DNA from: Magnetococcales bacterium
Lineage (GTDB): Bacteria; Pseudomonadota; Magnetococcia; Magnetococcales; JADFYX01
Length of the DNA: 40,939 nt
Reading direction: 5' to 3'
Assembly: GCA_015232405.1 (NCBI GenBank)
Contig: JADFZS010000043.1
Location: 1-40,939 of the forward strand
Numbering within the stretch: position 1 is the first letter of the stretch; each line of letters starts with the position of its first letter. Below, one piece after another: positions 14,851 to 23,321 of this stretch. Below the pieces are notes generated by a model. That model was given only the letters and a program-made list of their open reading frames with translations. It did not search any database and was not told where the DNA came from. Made by a program: the position numbers and the translations under genes.

Positions 14851-14964
14851 TCGACTCTGATGGTGGGTGCAACTGAGTTTGCAGCTATAAGATTCACAAA
14901 ACAACCCATTAAAAAAGCTGGCAATGGGTTGTTCTGTTGATATTGTAAACTTTTAACTTTCAGC

Positions 14965-16173
14965 TTAAGACTGAGTTTTCTCCTGTTTTCTTTTGAGCAA
15001 TATTGGCTTGATTCTCTCAAAAATGGCCCTTGCTACACCCTCAGCACCTACACCATTAAAGGTAAATAAATCTACGTATCTTGTCTCGTTGGTGTTATCA
15101 AAAATATCGGTAATATCGTAAAAAGGATAGCTCTTTTCAACCTCATTTAAACGATCGTAATATTTTACGCCGTACAATTTCAAGTTATCTGTGGAGACCC
15201 TACCTTCTTCATTAACCCAAGATTCAGAAACCTTAACTTCCACTTCAGATAGGTTTTTCTTTGTAAATGTCTGCGGCATTAGAAATACTGCAAAATCAGT
15301 GTTGTATTCTTTAGTTATCAACTCCATCATACTAAAATGTAACGATGTTATTCTGACCCTCTCATTTATATTTTTATACATCTCATCACTAGGAGGAGGG
15401 TCCTCTTTCATCAAAGTAAATGTTGAACCAAATTGAATGGAAAGATAGTCATGCAATCTGGTGTAAGCAGGGGGTAGCACACTCATCATTACTTCAACAG
15501 CATAAGATTTTGTACGGATATATGATAACAATGACATACCGTTATTAATGACTTCAGCCCTCTGATAGACTGAATCAACAAGTCCGGTAGACCTCATATG
15601 TGGCTCATTCAAGCCATTTATATAATCGTTCAAACCCGTCACTGAAACAGCTAAATCAAGTGGGTTTTCCTTTATATAGTCGAGCAAGTTAAGCATTTCT
15701 TGAAAAGAGTTATAGCCACCAATAGCTAAATTATGGACCTGTGCCTTGATTCCCAAATTTTCATGAATCAACTTACCAACCAAAGATGGGATACTATGCT
15801 CATTATCGGGTGTTCCAACCCCCATAAGCGGGCCACCTCCTGTGATGGCAACATGCATTTCTGGATCATCTATTATTGGCGTTTCAGGTCTCCGAAACTC
15901 ATTTGTTTTTATATTATGGTAGTTGAGGATTTCCCAGTATGCCGCGTGACTTGAAAGCCTCAAAGTTGCATTAGCAGGTGGTTTCCATCCTAAATAGGGG
16001 TGAAAAAATGGTTGTTGAGGCCAGAATCCCATACTATTTAACCGAGACAATAAAATAAAGGAAGACAACTCTGCCACAGCAATAAAAGCTAGAAAGATTA
16101 CAAAGAACTTTAACTTCCTACTCTTTTTGACTGTATTATTTATATTATTATTTTCAGTTGTAGTATTTTCCAT
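14965..16173 (-). CDS. SGNH-fold membrane-anchored protein, catalytic Ser and His lost
   Basis: About 402 residues from the ATG at 16173, chosen because AAGGA lies 9 nt upstream. One N-terminal membrane anchor (about residues 21-43) precedes a SGNH/GDSL-like domain. It is a clear paralogue of the gene at 20158-21339: shared HPYLGWKP, VHNLAIGGYNSFQEML and GLND. The family's first block, GGS in the paralogue, is GGG here (about residue 114), so the nucleophile Ser is missing. The final D-x-x-H block is DLFT (about 368-371), so the catalytic His is missing too. The oxyanion Asn of GLND remains. I infer a non-catalytic, possibly glycan-binding or regulatory partner of the active paralogue. Confidence 0.8.
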   Translation of the reverse strand: MENTTTENNNINNTVKKSRKLKFFVIFLAFIAVAELSSFILLSRLNSMGFWPQQPFFHPYLGWKPPANATLRLSSHAAYWEILNYHNIKTNEFRRPETPIIDDPEMHVAITGGGPLMGVGTPDNEHSIPSLVGKLIHENLGIKAQVHNLAIGGYNSFQEMLNLLDYIKENPLDLAVSVTGLNDYINGLNEPHMRSTGLVDSVYQRAEVINNGMSLLSYIRTKSYAVEVMMSVLPPAYTRLHDYLSIQFGSTFTLMKEDPPPSDEMYKNINERVRITSLHFSMMELITKEYNTDFAVFLMPQTFTKKNLSEVEVKVSESWVNEEGRVSTDNLKLYGVKYYDRLNEVEKSYPFYDITDIFDNTNETRYVDLFTFNGVGAEGVARAIFERIKPILLKRKQEKTQS

Positions 16174-16182
16174 GTAATACAA

Positions 16183-16513
16183 TCCTTAACTTCAATTACT
16201 AATAAAAAGTCAACATCGCACATCAAAAAAGATTCATAAGCCGCGCCAGACACCTTCTAGCCTGATTAGTATGTGCTTTGGAAGTAAGCGTTACCCCATA
16301 ATTTCCTTCATTAGAGGACATCTTAACGAGGAACTCAACAATAATGATCTTGTGTCTATAAAAAGTTGATAAAAAACATGCAGGCGACCAGACCGCACAT
16401 ACTATTTCAATATCTCCCGAAAATCAAGAAGATGTTACCATGTATTGGCAATGGCCCTCGATTGGGTAACTTGGTCATGAAACAAGAAAAAAAGGCATGA
16501 TGTCACTGATATC
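16183..16513. other. Intergenic spacer within glycan operon
   Basis: A 330-bp stretch between the DUF5989 gene and the SGNH-like gene. No conserved frame, RNA or terminator is recognised. An internal promoter for the last two genes is possible. Confidence 0.3.
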
Positions 16514-16678
16514 TCAAAACATAGCGTAAATATAGGGTGCTATGACAGAACTCTCAGTTGCAACAAGAGCAACGCTAACTATAAATAGAATAATAATAAT
16601 TGGTAGTAACCAATAACGTTTACTAAATTGAATAAATTCCCAAAACTCCAAAAAAATTTTTTTATATTTTGTAAACAT
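16514..16678 (-). CDS. DUF5989-type small membrane peptide
   Basis: A 54-residue protein found by translating the reverse strand: an amphipathic start MFTKYKKIFLEFWEFIQFSK, then RYWLLPIIIILFIVSVALVA and the end APYIYAMF. The pattern (L-x-EFW-x-F...K-x-WLLPI...APFIY) is that of DUF5989 peptides, which are found next to carbamoyltransferases and SxtJ-like proteins in glycan and saxitoxin-type clusters. It starts 22 bp after the carbamoyltransferase stop, with AGAGG about 5 nt before the ATG, so it is co-expressed. One transmembrane helix; likely part of a membrane complex. Role unknown. Confidence 0.8.
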   Translation of the reverse strand: MFTKYKKIFLEFWEFIQFSKRYWLLPIIIILFIVSVALVATESSVIAPYIYAMF

Positions 16679-16700
16679 TCTACCTCTAATAAAATCTTGT

Positions 16701-18917
16701 TTAAAATCGCTTGAAAAATCTCTCTTTGGGTTGTGCAGGTTCAGTACGTAATTTCCAGTAAGAATTTATTCCTTTATCCGGCTTTACAGACAGAGGCCTA
16801 CCTCCGAACACTGATTTGATTAAAGCGATGGGGGTAACAACAAAATAATAGACAATTGCCAAGAGCAAAAAGTTGATGTTTTTACCAATAAATTTAGAAA
16901 ATCTCATCCAAACTTTGTAAAGAACCCGTAATTTTCGTGGGACCAATATAAACCCGGCTCCAAGAATAGTCAAAATGGAAAAGAGATATGTTGGAAAAGA
17001 GCTATTAAAATAAACAGCTAATAGTAGCAAAGCCCCAAAAATTACAACAGCTCCTATTCCAAATTTCCGTATGTTTGTTAGTTCAGAAGCAGCAGATATT
17101 TTTTTATTTGTTTTATTACTGATATTACCAACAAAATTCATCTTTGTTTGTGATTGCTCTTCTTTGTATAAAATATAGTCCTCAAGAACAAGTGCATGCA
17201 ATCCAGTGCGAATAAAGCAGTCATACGCCTCTTCCAATGAATTGACAATTGGCATTCCTCTAATGTTAAAACTTGTATTGACAATTACAGCACACCCGGT
17301 TTTATTTTCAAACTCTTCAATAATTCCATAATAATCAGCATTCTTTTCACGGCTGACAGTTTGAATACGACATGAATAATCCACATGAGTTACAGCAGGT
17401 ATGTCACTTCTAACTTGGAACAGTCTTTCCTTAATTGATAAATCAACGTCATCTTTTTGTGCAAGACGTTTTTTATCTGAAATATCAGCAACAAGAAGCA
17501 TATAGGAACTTGGTTTATCTATATCAAAATATTCGTGTGCCTTCTCTTCCAAAACCGAAGGGGCTAATGGTCTAAATGACTCACGAAATTTGACTTCATT
17601 ATTTATAAAGTGCTGGGTATCCAATTGTCTTGGATCACCTAAAATACTTCTTGCACCCAGTGCTCTTGGACCAAACTCCATGCGACCAGAAAAATAGCCT
17701 ACCGTTTTACCAGTTGCCAAGAAATTTGCAATGGTGGTGCTTTTGTCTTCCTTTGGCAATAAATGGTATTTATAGCCATTTGTTTCCAGAAAATTCTTAA
17801 CCTCAGTATTTGAGTAAGATGGGCCTAAGTAACTTCCGTTTTGCAGATCATTGCTAGAAGGGTTGATGCGTTCATTACCAAGGAATCGATACCAAACACT
17901 AAGAGCTGCTCCCAATGCACCTCCAGCATCTCCAGCTGCAGGTTGTATCCAGATATTTTCAAATACTCCACTGCGTAATATTTTACCGTTTGCAACACAA
18001 TTAAGAGCAACACCACCAGCCAAGCATAAATTTTTCATCTTGGTCTCTTTTGCTACATGCCCTGCCATCTTAACCAATATCTCTTCGGTTACAGATTGTA
18101 TACTGGCTGCGATATCCATCTCTCTTTGAGTTATTTTGCTATTGATCTGGCGTGGGGGTCCATTAAAAAGCGCAGCAAATTTGTCGTTGGTCATATAAGT
18201 GCCACTCATAAAATCAAAGTACAAAAGGTTAAGCCTTATTGAGCCATCATCCTTGAGATCAATGATTTCAGACAAAATGAGGTCCTTATATCGTGGCTTA
18301 CCATAAGGTGCCAAGCCCATCATTTTGTATTCGCCTGAGTTGACCTTAAATCCTGTAAAGTATGTAAATGCAGAGTAAAGAAGTCCTACCGAATCAGGAA
18401 AGTGCAGCTCTTTTTGAAAAGAAAGTTCGTTACCTTTTCCATAACCATAACATGCTGTGGCCCATTCACCCACACCATCAATAGTTAAAATTGCCGCTTC
18501 ATCAAATGGAGATGTATAAAAAGTTGAAGCTGCATGGGCTTCATGGTGCTCAGTAAAAAGAATTTTACCAGTAAAATTTGTCTCTTTTAGAATTTCATCC
18601 TGAATAAACAGTTTATATTTCAACCATTTCGGCAACACCTCCACCCAAGATTTTATACCTTTTGGAGCTGCAGTTAAATAACTGAGTAGAATACGCTCAA
18701 ATGTTTGTAATGGTTTGTCGTAATAAACTACATAATCGATATCGTTAATTGATATTTCAGCGGCACTCAAACAATAGTTAATAGAATTGTTGGGAAATCC
18801 AGAATCATTTTTCTTCCTGGTAAATCTCTCTTCCTGGACAGCCGCAATAATCTTTCCGTCTTGAACTAAACAGGCGGCACTGTCATGAAAATAACAAGAA
18901 ATCCCTAAAATATTCAT
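16701..18917 (-). CDS. NodU/CmcH-type carbamoyltransferase fused to SxtJ-like membrane domain
   Basis: A 738-residue fusion. Residues 1-590 are a carbamoyltransferase: N-terminal YrdC-like/Kae1-type lobe with CYFHDSAACLVQDG (8-21) and TEHHEAHAAS (122-131), later AAGDAGGALGAAL, and MEFGPRALGARSILGDPR and VNTSFNIRGMPIV of the NodU C-terminal domain. It would transfer carbamoyl from carbamoyl phosphate, via carbamoyl-AMP, to a sugar hydroxyl. Residues from about 600 carry hydrophobic segments and the ending SYWKLRTEPAQPKERFFKRF, a close match to the stand-alone SxtJ-type membrane protein usually encoded next door. The fusion would tether carbamoylation to the membrane. It is followed by DUF5989 in the same order as in clusters where SxtJ is separate. 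Confidence 0.9.
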   Translation of the reverse strand: MNILGISCYFHDSAACLVQDGKIIAAVQEERFTRKKNDSGFPNNSINYCLSAAEISINDIDYVVYYDKPLQTFERILLSYLTAAPKGIKSWVEVLPKWLKYKLFIQDEILKETNFTGKILFTEHHEAHAASTFYTSPFDEAAILTIDGVGEWATACYGYGKGNELSFQKELHFPDSVGLLYSAFTYFTGFKVNSGEYKMMGLAPYGKPRYKDLILSEIIDLKDDGSIRLNLLYFDFMSGTYMTNDKFAALFNGPPRQINSKITQREMDIAASIQSVTEEILVKMAGHVAKETKMKNLCLAGGVALNCVANGKILRSGVFENIWIQPAAGDAGGALGAALSVWYRFLGNERINPSSNDLQNGSYLGPSYSNTEVKNFLETNGYKYHLLPKEDKSTTIANFLATGKTVGYFSGRMEFGPRALGARSILGDPRQLDTQHFINNEVKFRESFRPLAPSVLEEKAHEYFDIDKPSSYMLLVADISDKKRLAQKDDVDLSIKERLFQVRSDIPAVTHVDYSCRIQTVSREKNADYYGIIEEFENKTGCAVIVNTSFNIRGMPIVNSLEEAYDCFIRTGLHALVLEDYILYKEEQSQTKMNFVGNISNKTNKKISAASELTNIRKFGIGAVVIFGALLLLAVYFNSSFPTYLFSILTILGAGFILVPRKLRVLYKVWMRFSKFIGKNINFLLLAIVYYFVVTPIALIKSVFGGRPLSVKPDKGINSYWKLRTEPAQPKERFFKRF

Positions 18918-18983
18918 TTTTTTTATCTTGATGCTCGTTGTAAGTAGTGATATGCGTGAAATTTAACAAATATTTAGACTGGA

Positions 18984-20003
18984 TCAATTCTTCTGACCAA
19001 TAACTATAAAAAAACCTCCCTCTTTAGGATTGGCAAGCATACCCAACTCGACAACCCTTAACTCAAATTTATCATACTCACCCTCAGGTTCAAACAGCCT
19101 TGTATCCTCTGTAAGATATTCAAAAAGCACTGTTTTAGGTATACTTTTTACAAAAGTAACCCCCGAATTATCCAACCATTGCAAGACCTCCATCAAGGTA
19201 TGTTTTGATTCATGGGGGTTTTTATATTGATCCTTAAACCAAGCATCTTTTTTAGCTTCTGTTTTAGTTAGTTTTGAAACAGTGCTATCCAAAATTTTAA
19301 ATCTATCACCTGTAATATTGAAAATAAATCGTCTGATATCTGTCAATACTCTGCCATACTTATGGTATAGACCGATGATAATATAACCTTTTGGCTTGAC
19401 AAGTTTTAGAATTGTCTCAAAGCCCAAATGTGGATTCCCTGTATGGTGTAATACACCATTTGAAACAACCAAATCAAACACTCCTTCGGCAAAACAGGGA
19501 CGAAAAAGGTTCATTTGCACAAAAGCTACATTTTGAATATCATTTTGTAATTTAAAGGAGTGAGCAAGATTCAACGAGTTCATGCACATATCTGTAGCAA
19601 AAACGCTCCGGTTCCCGACAGCTAAAAAGTTTGATAGCTGACCAGTGCCGCAACCGCATTCCAGTATGTTGTATCCCATGGGAATTTGCTCTTCAAGTAG
19701 TTTTGCAAACAATCCATCTCGTGATTTTTGTCTTAAACTAGCGATGTCATCAAATTCATCATAATTTGGGAAAGGGGTAGTCTCATAAAAATCTTTTATT
19801 TTTTCTGTAACATCTTCTTTGGAATTACGCCAATCCGTGGGGATGAATAGCTGGGGTATATCATTAGAGGTATTGAATTGTTGTGTACAACTTTGGCAAA
19901 CCAATGACTCTCCATCAACGCTAAGTTTTTGAGTACACTTTGGACAACAGAATATATCTATTTTTTTTCTAATCAAACCATCAAGTCTATTGTCATTATT
20001 CAT
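18984..20003 (-). CDS. Class I SAM methyltransferase with N-terminal zinc ribbon
   Basis: A 339-residue enzyme. An N-terminal Trm112-like zinc ribbon has C20-x2-C23 and C36-x2-C39. A linker, DFYETTPFPNYDEFDD (71-86), is often seen in glycan methyltransferases. The Rossmann domain starts with motif I ILECGCGTGQL (113-123) and continues with the acidic ATDM and motif IV VVSNGVLHHTGNP. The product is probably an O-methylated sugar or intermediate. It lies 66 bp upstream of the carbamoyltransferase start. Substrate not inferable from sequence alone. Confidence 0.85.
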   Translation of the reverse strand: MNNDNRLDGLIRKKIDIFCCPKCTQKLSVDGESLVCQSCTQQFNTSNDIPQLFIPTDWRNSKEDVTEKIKDFYETTPFPNYDEFDDIASLRQKSRDGLFAKLLEEQIPMGYNILECGCGTGQLSNFLAVGNRSVFATDMCMNSLNLAHSFKLQNDIQNVAFVQMNLFRPCFAEGVFDLVVSNGVLHHTGNPHLGFETILKLVKPKGYIIIGLYHKYGRVLTDIRRFIFNITGDRFKILDSTVSKLTKTEAKKDAWFKDQYKNPHESKHTLMEVLQWLDNSGVTFVKSIPKTVLFEYLTEDTRLFEPEGEYDKFELRVVELGMLANPKEGGFFIVIGQKN

Positions 20004-20157
20004 ATTATCAATCAGTATTTGGTAGAGAAGTGGAAAACCTCAATGTTGCGCCTAATCAGGCAAACTCTTTGAATATAACCTCTCTTGATCATAGAGAACA
20101 TAATCTTGAAATATAATCCCATACCGGCAAAGAGATCTTTCACATTAATCTGATTAG

Positions 20158-21339
20158 TCAACGCTTAAATTTTTTTAGTTGAGGCTCAAGAATCGAGTAT
20201 GCAGCCTCAGCAACTCTTAATGCTCCAAGGTCGTTATAATGAGCCATATCAATATATGCGGCCTCTTTCTCATTATCCATAATTTTCGAGTGGTCGTAAA
20301 ATGTGTATGATTTCTTTAATGAACGGAAAAAAATGTAGAACTCCTCTTCATATCTTTTCAAAAGATTATTTGACATTCTACTTGGGCCGTGCACCCTTGA
20401 TTCAGAGCAAATTCTTTCAGCATTTGTTAAATGCTTTTTAGTAAATGTTGTGGGTTGTAACACCATCATGAACTTGGCATTGTTTTCAGAAGCAATGGTA
20501 TTCATTATGGCATAGTTAGATGATGTTATTGTCGCTCTTTGTGGAATATTGTCAAACAAATTACCCCTGTAATGTTCGACATCTTCGATAACTTTACCTT
20601 TCAATGCTTCATGCTGATTTTTTGTAGAATATCTTAATCGCACAAAGTGAAGGGCTTTATCTATTAATTGAGCACTATAGGAGTAAGCACGAAGATATGA
20701 AACAAACAGACTGAAACCAACACGAAACGGATTGTCTCTTCCTTCCAGCTGATTGATAAACCACGCTTTTTCCCAGACAGAATTTATTAATGAAGCAGAT
20801 CTAACATCCTGCTCATCAAAAGCATATTGAGAATCATTCCTTCCACTTATAGCCAAGACGAAGTCTGCTTTTTTGTATTTAAAAAAACGATGAAGCGTCA
20901 GCATTTCAGTAAATGACTGGTAGCCGGAAACCCCTAGATTGTGGACTTCAGCTTTAATACCAAGTTTATCAACTATTATTCTTTCCAGCCAAGATGAGAC
21001 AGTAGTGGAATTATCGGTGGATCCTATGCCAAACATTGTGCTGCCACCAGTTATAACTATCTGTACATCCGGCTCAGCATATTCAAGTGGTGTTATCGAA
21101 TTGCCGTCAGAATCAGCATTGATCATTCCAGTGGTGGCTGTTTCCATGTTCTGACAATGTGTTCCAGACCTTAGGGTAGAGTTCCCCAAAACTTTCCAGC
21201 CTAGATATGGATGATAGGGATTTCCTGATGTATTAGAGTATTTTCCAATTATTATATATGAAATAGACTCCGCTAAAACTATAAAAATGAAGATCGCTAT
21301 CAGACTAAATACTATTTTTTTTGTTTTAGTTATATTCAT
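20158..21339 (-). CDS. SGNH/GDSL-type membrane-anchored hydrolase (catalytically complete)
   Basis: A 393-residue protein, first gene of the leftward operon. An N-terminal anchor spans residues 8-32. The SGNH blocks are all present: ITGGSTMFGIGS with the nucleophile Ser100, an invariant Gly in VHNLGVSGYQSF, GRND (166-169) with Asn168, and YIDMAHYNDLG with Asp364 and His367. In this setting such enzymes acetylate or deacetylate glycans on the periplasmic face. It is paralogous to the inactive copy at 14965. Its upstream region abuts an IS remnant and the third foldback element, so the operon promoter would lie in 21340-21580. Confidence 0.85.
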   Translation of the reverse strand: MNITKTKKIVFSLIAIFIFIVLAESISYIIIGKYSNTSGNPYHPYLGWKVLGNSTLRSGTHCQNMETATTGMINADSDGNSITPLEYAEPDVQIVITGGSTMFGIGSTDNSTTVSSWLERIIVDKLGIKAEVHNLGVSGYQSFTEMLTLHRFFKYKKADFVLAISGRNDSQYAFDEQDVRSASLINSVWEKAWFINQLEGRDNPFRVGFSLFVSYLRAYSYSAQLIDKALHFVRLRYSTKNQHEALKGKVIEDVEHYRGNLFDNIPQRATITSSNYAIMNTIASENNAKFMMVLQPTTFTKKHLTNAERICSESRVHGPSRMSNNLLKRYEEEFYIFFRSLKKSYTFYDHSKIMDNEKEAAYIDMAHYNDLGALRVAEAAYSILEPQLKKFKR

Positions 21340-21580
21340 CCTACAAGCTCATGTTAATAGTCAAACCTCAAGACAAAAAACCCAAAACAAAATTTTTGTA
21401 TTATGTCTCCTCACATCTATCATGATTAGGTTCTCATGTCAAGAATAGAGTCAAACAAAAAACATAATAAAATGCTATATATACAGGCTCAAAGCACCAT
21501 TTTGGTTTGATCTGGCTATACTTTGACGGACACACAAATTCGAATAATCTTAAGATGATTTAAAGAGCAGTATATAGATC

Positions 21581-21688
21581 ATGGTAAAGAGCAGAAATAC
21601 CACATCCTATTCAGCTGAGTTTAAAACATCAGCAATCCAGTTGAAAATTGGGTCTGATAGCACAGGCAAGGCTTTCAACAATCTTTAA
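21581..21688 (+). pseudogene. IS3-family transposase OrfA remnant
   Basis: The frame from ATG 21581 reads MVKSRNTTSYSAEFKTSAIQ and continues to a stop near 21688. The YSAEFK...AIQL pattern is the N-terminal helix-turn-helix of IS3-type OrfA proteins, normally about 90-100 residues. Only 35 codons remain. The foldback element copy 3 begins at 21689, immediately after, and its target site TTTAA forms the end of this frame. No OrfB or inverted end is evident. Confidence 0.55.
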
Positions 21689-21851
21689 CCTAGAAACGGC
21701 GGTTGGCGTTGCGTACATGGCGTAACATATTGGTTTAGCTGGTGTAACAGAGCAAATCGAAGCCAACTTATTGGTGATGAGACTTTGATCTGTTATGCCA
21801 GATGAATCAATAGGTTGCGTCAAGTGCGTGCTGACAACTGCTGTTTCTAGG
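21689..21851 (-). mobile_element. 163-bp foldback MITE-like element, copy 3
   Basis: Full-length copy in the orientation opposite to copy 1, and the same length (163 bp). Ends are CCTAGAAACGGCGGTTGG and CAACTGCTGTTTCTAGG. It is flanked exactly by TTTAA at 21684-21688 and 21852-21856, a 5-bp target duplication different from that of copy 1. This confirms transposition-type insertion. The arms fold into a long hairpin containing TAACAGAGCAAA and TTTGATCTGTTA. Confidence 0.9.
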
Positions 21852-21873
21852 TTTAAGGGTGCTCCTTTCAACA

Positions 21874-22005
21874 GGAAAAGCCCAAGCCGTAAAGGGCGAG
21901 TTTATAGATGATTTTTCTATGAAGCAATTAGTTGAAGTTTTGGATAAGGATGACCAAGCTATGCCGCATTATCACTAGCATATGTATATTATCAACTACC
22001 TCTAA
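21874..22005 (+). pseudogene. parDE remnant
   Basis: GKAQAVKGEFIDDFSMKQLVEVLDKD is readable and matches the parD2 tail (GKAQAIKGEFMDDFSMKKLVEDLDEE). The overlapping ATGACCAAGC...CCGCATTA resembles the start of parE2. The sequence then jumps to CATATGTATATTATCAACTA, similar to the last codons of parE2 (HMDIVNYF). The front of parD and most of parE are gone, so this is a decayed second copy of the locus at 9702-10242. Confidence 0.75.
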
Positions 22006-22043
22006 GTACAGTTTATTAGTACCGTTAAACCTGATGGGACAAT

Positions 22044-23084
22044 TCAAACAACCTTATGCACATAATATGTGCCTCGCCCAGTGCCTTTCCTCTCAATTAG
22101 GTCTAGGCTGAGGAGTTTCTCAAAGTCGAGTTTACGGGTAGCGAGGCTACGTCTTGAGAACTCACCATACTCACGCTGGGTGATGCTTCCCTGCTCGGCT
22201 ATGAAGTCGAGGATTTGTTTGTGGTGCACCTCAAGGCGGGGTTTCGGTTCCAGATTTTGAGGAACTGTTTTACGGATACGAGCTAGCTCATCCAAAATGC
22301 CTTCAGCAAAATATTCCAACCACCCTGTATGGTCAACATCATCGTTCAAATCATTATAATCACCCTGCAAACCGACTGCCTTAAAATAGCGGGTGATATT
22401 TTGGTTGTAATAATTTTCAAAGCTGAAAATTTTGAACAGATCAAGCCCATTTGCTCCCAAAATCGCAGTCGTCATTAAACGTGTTGTGCGACCATTGCCA
22501 TCCATGAAAGGGTGAATTATCACGCACTGGCGGTGAAATAGCCCAGCTAATATGATTGGATCAATTTTATCTCTATTGGCACTAATAAAATCAAGCAGAT
22601 CTTTGCTGAGACCTCTTACATCTTTTGCATCAGGTGGCAGAAAAATAATAGAGTTAGGCATGCGAGGATCACGAATGACAACTGGAGCTTGGCGTAACTT
22701 ACCAACATCAGCAGGGTTATCCATCAAGCCTTTGACCACCTGTTTTTGTATCTTTTCAAGGGTGGTGATGTTGGCTTTGAATTTACCCGTTTCTATTAAT
22801 ATATAAAGGTTTTGCAGTGCTTTATTATAGTTGAGCACCTCTTGTTCAGAGTCTCTTATATGCTCCTTTTTATTTTTGAGGATTCTCTTAACATCCGTCA
22901 ATGCCAGAGGGTTTCCCTCAATTGAGGTCGAAGCAAATGCTGATAGCTCCCGCGCCTCCAATTCAAGTTTTGCAAGTGTCTTACTTGTTAAAGTATAGCT
23001 TTTAATCTCCCCCATCGCTTCACCAATCTCACGAATGGTGGAGAGAAGATTATGAGAAATTGTGTATTTAGGCTGCCAAGTCAT
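22044..23084 (-). CDS. fic: Fic-domain AMP-transferase (second, distinct subfamily)
   Basis: A 346-residue Fic protein. The inhibitory motif STSIEGN is at residues 52-58. The complete catalytic motif HPFMDGNGRTTR is at 191-202, with catalytic His191. The C-terminal winged helix is LEVHHKQILDFIAEQGSITQREYGEFSRRSLATRKLDFEKL (about 284-325). It differs in sequence from the Fic at 10616, so it is not a recent duplicate. The ATG at 23084 overlaps the first repeat of an upstream array. The pairing of a self-inhibited Fic with a DNA-binding tail suggests autoregulation. Target unknown. Confidence 0.92.
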   Translation of the reverse strand: MTWQPKYTISHNLLSTIREIGEAMGEIKSYTLTSKTLAKLELEARELSAFASTSIEGNPLALTDVKRILKNKKEHIRDSEQEVLNYNKALQNLYILIETGKFKANITTLEKIQKQVVKGLMDNPADVGKLRQAPVVIRDPRMPNSIIFLPPDAKDVRGLSKDLLDFISANRDKIDPIILAGLFHRQCVIIHPFMDGNGRTTRLMTTAILGANGLDLFKIFSFENYYNQNITRYFKAVGLQGDYNDLNDDVDHTGWLEYFAEGILDELARIRKTVPQNLEPKPRLEVHHKQILDFIAEQGSITQREYGEFSRRSLATRKLDFEKLLSLDLIERKGTGRGTYYVHKVV

Positions 23085-23155
23085 AGCCGTAATATAGCCT
23101 TAAACTAGCCGAAAATCAAGCATGGATTTAGCCGCAAATTAGCCATAATTTAGCC
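23084..23155 (-). repeat. Phased TAGCC operator array at fic2 start
   Basis: TAGCC occurs on the plus strand at 23084, 23095, 23106, 23129, 23140 and 23151: steps of 11, 11, 23, 11 and 11 bp, making two triads shifted by 45 bp. GGCTA is the reading on the gene strand. Spacing of one helical turn puts all motifs of a triad on one DNA face. The design parallels the fic1 array though the core sequence differs. Confidence 0.8.
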
Positions 23156-23321
23156 AGTATAATCTATAACCAAAATGGAGTTTAAACCTCAATCTGTTAA
23201 AGTATATAACAAAATCATAAAGGTGAGCATTTTTGTATATGGGTGAATTATCCTAGAAATAGTGATTTAGTAGATGATTGAGACATCTGATAATTGCTCT
23301 TAAGCCTTTAACAAACAGTAA

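Noticed and set aside
23084-23155. TAGCC repeats considered as replication iterons
   Set aside because: No rep gene or DnaA box is near; the repeats overlap a Fic start codon and match the design of the other Fic gene.
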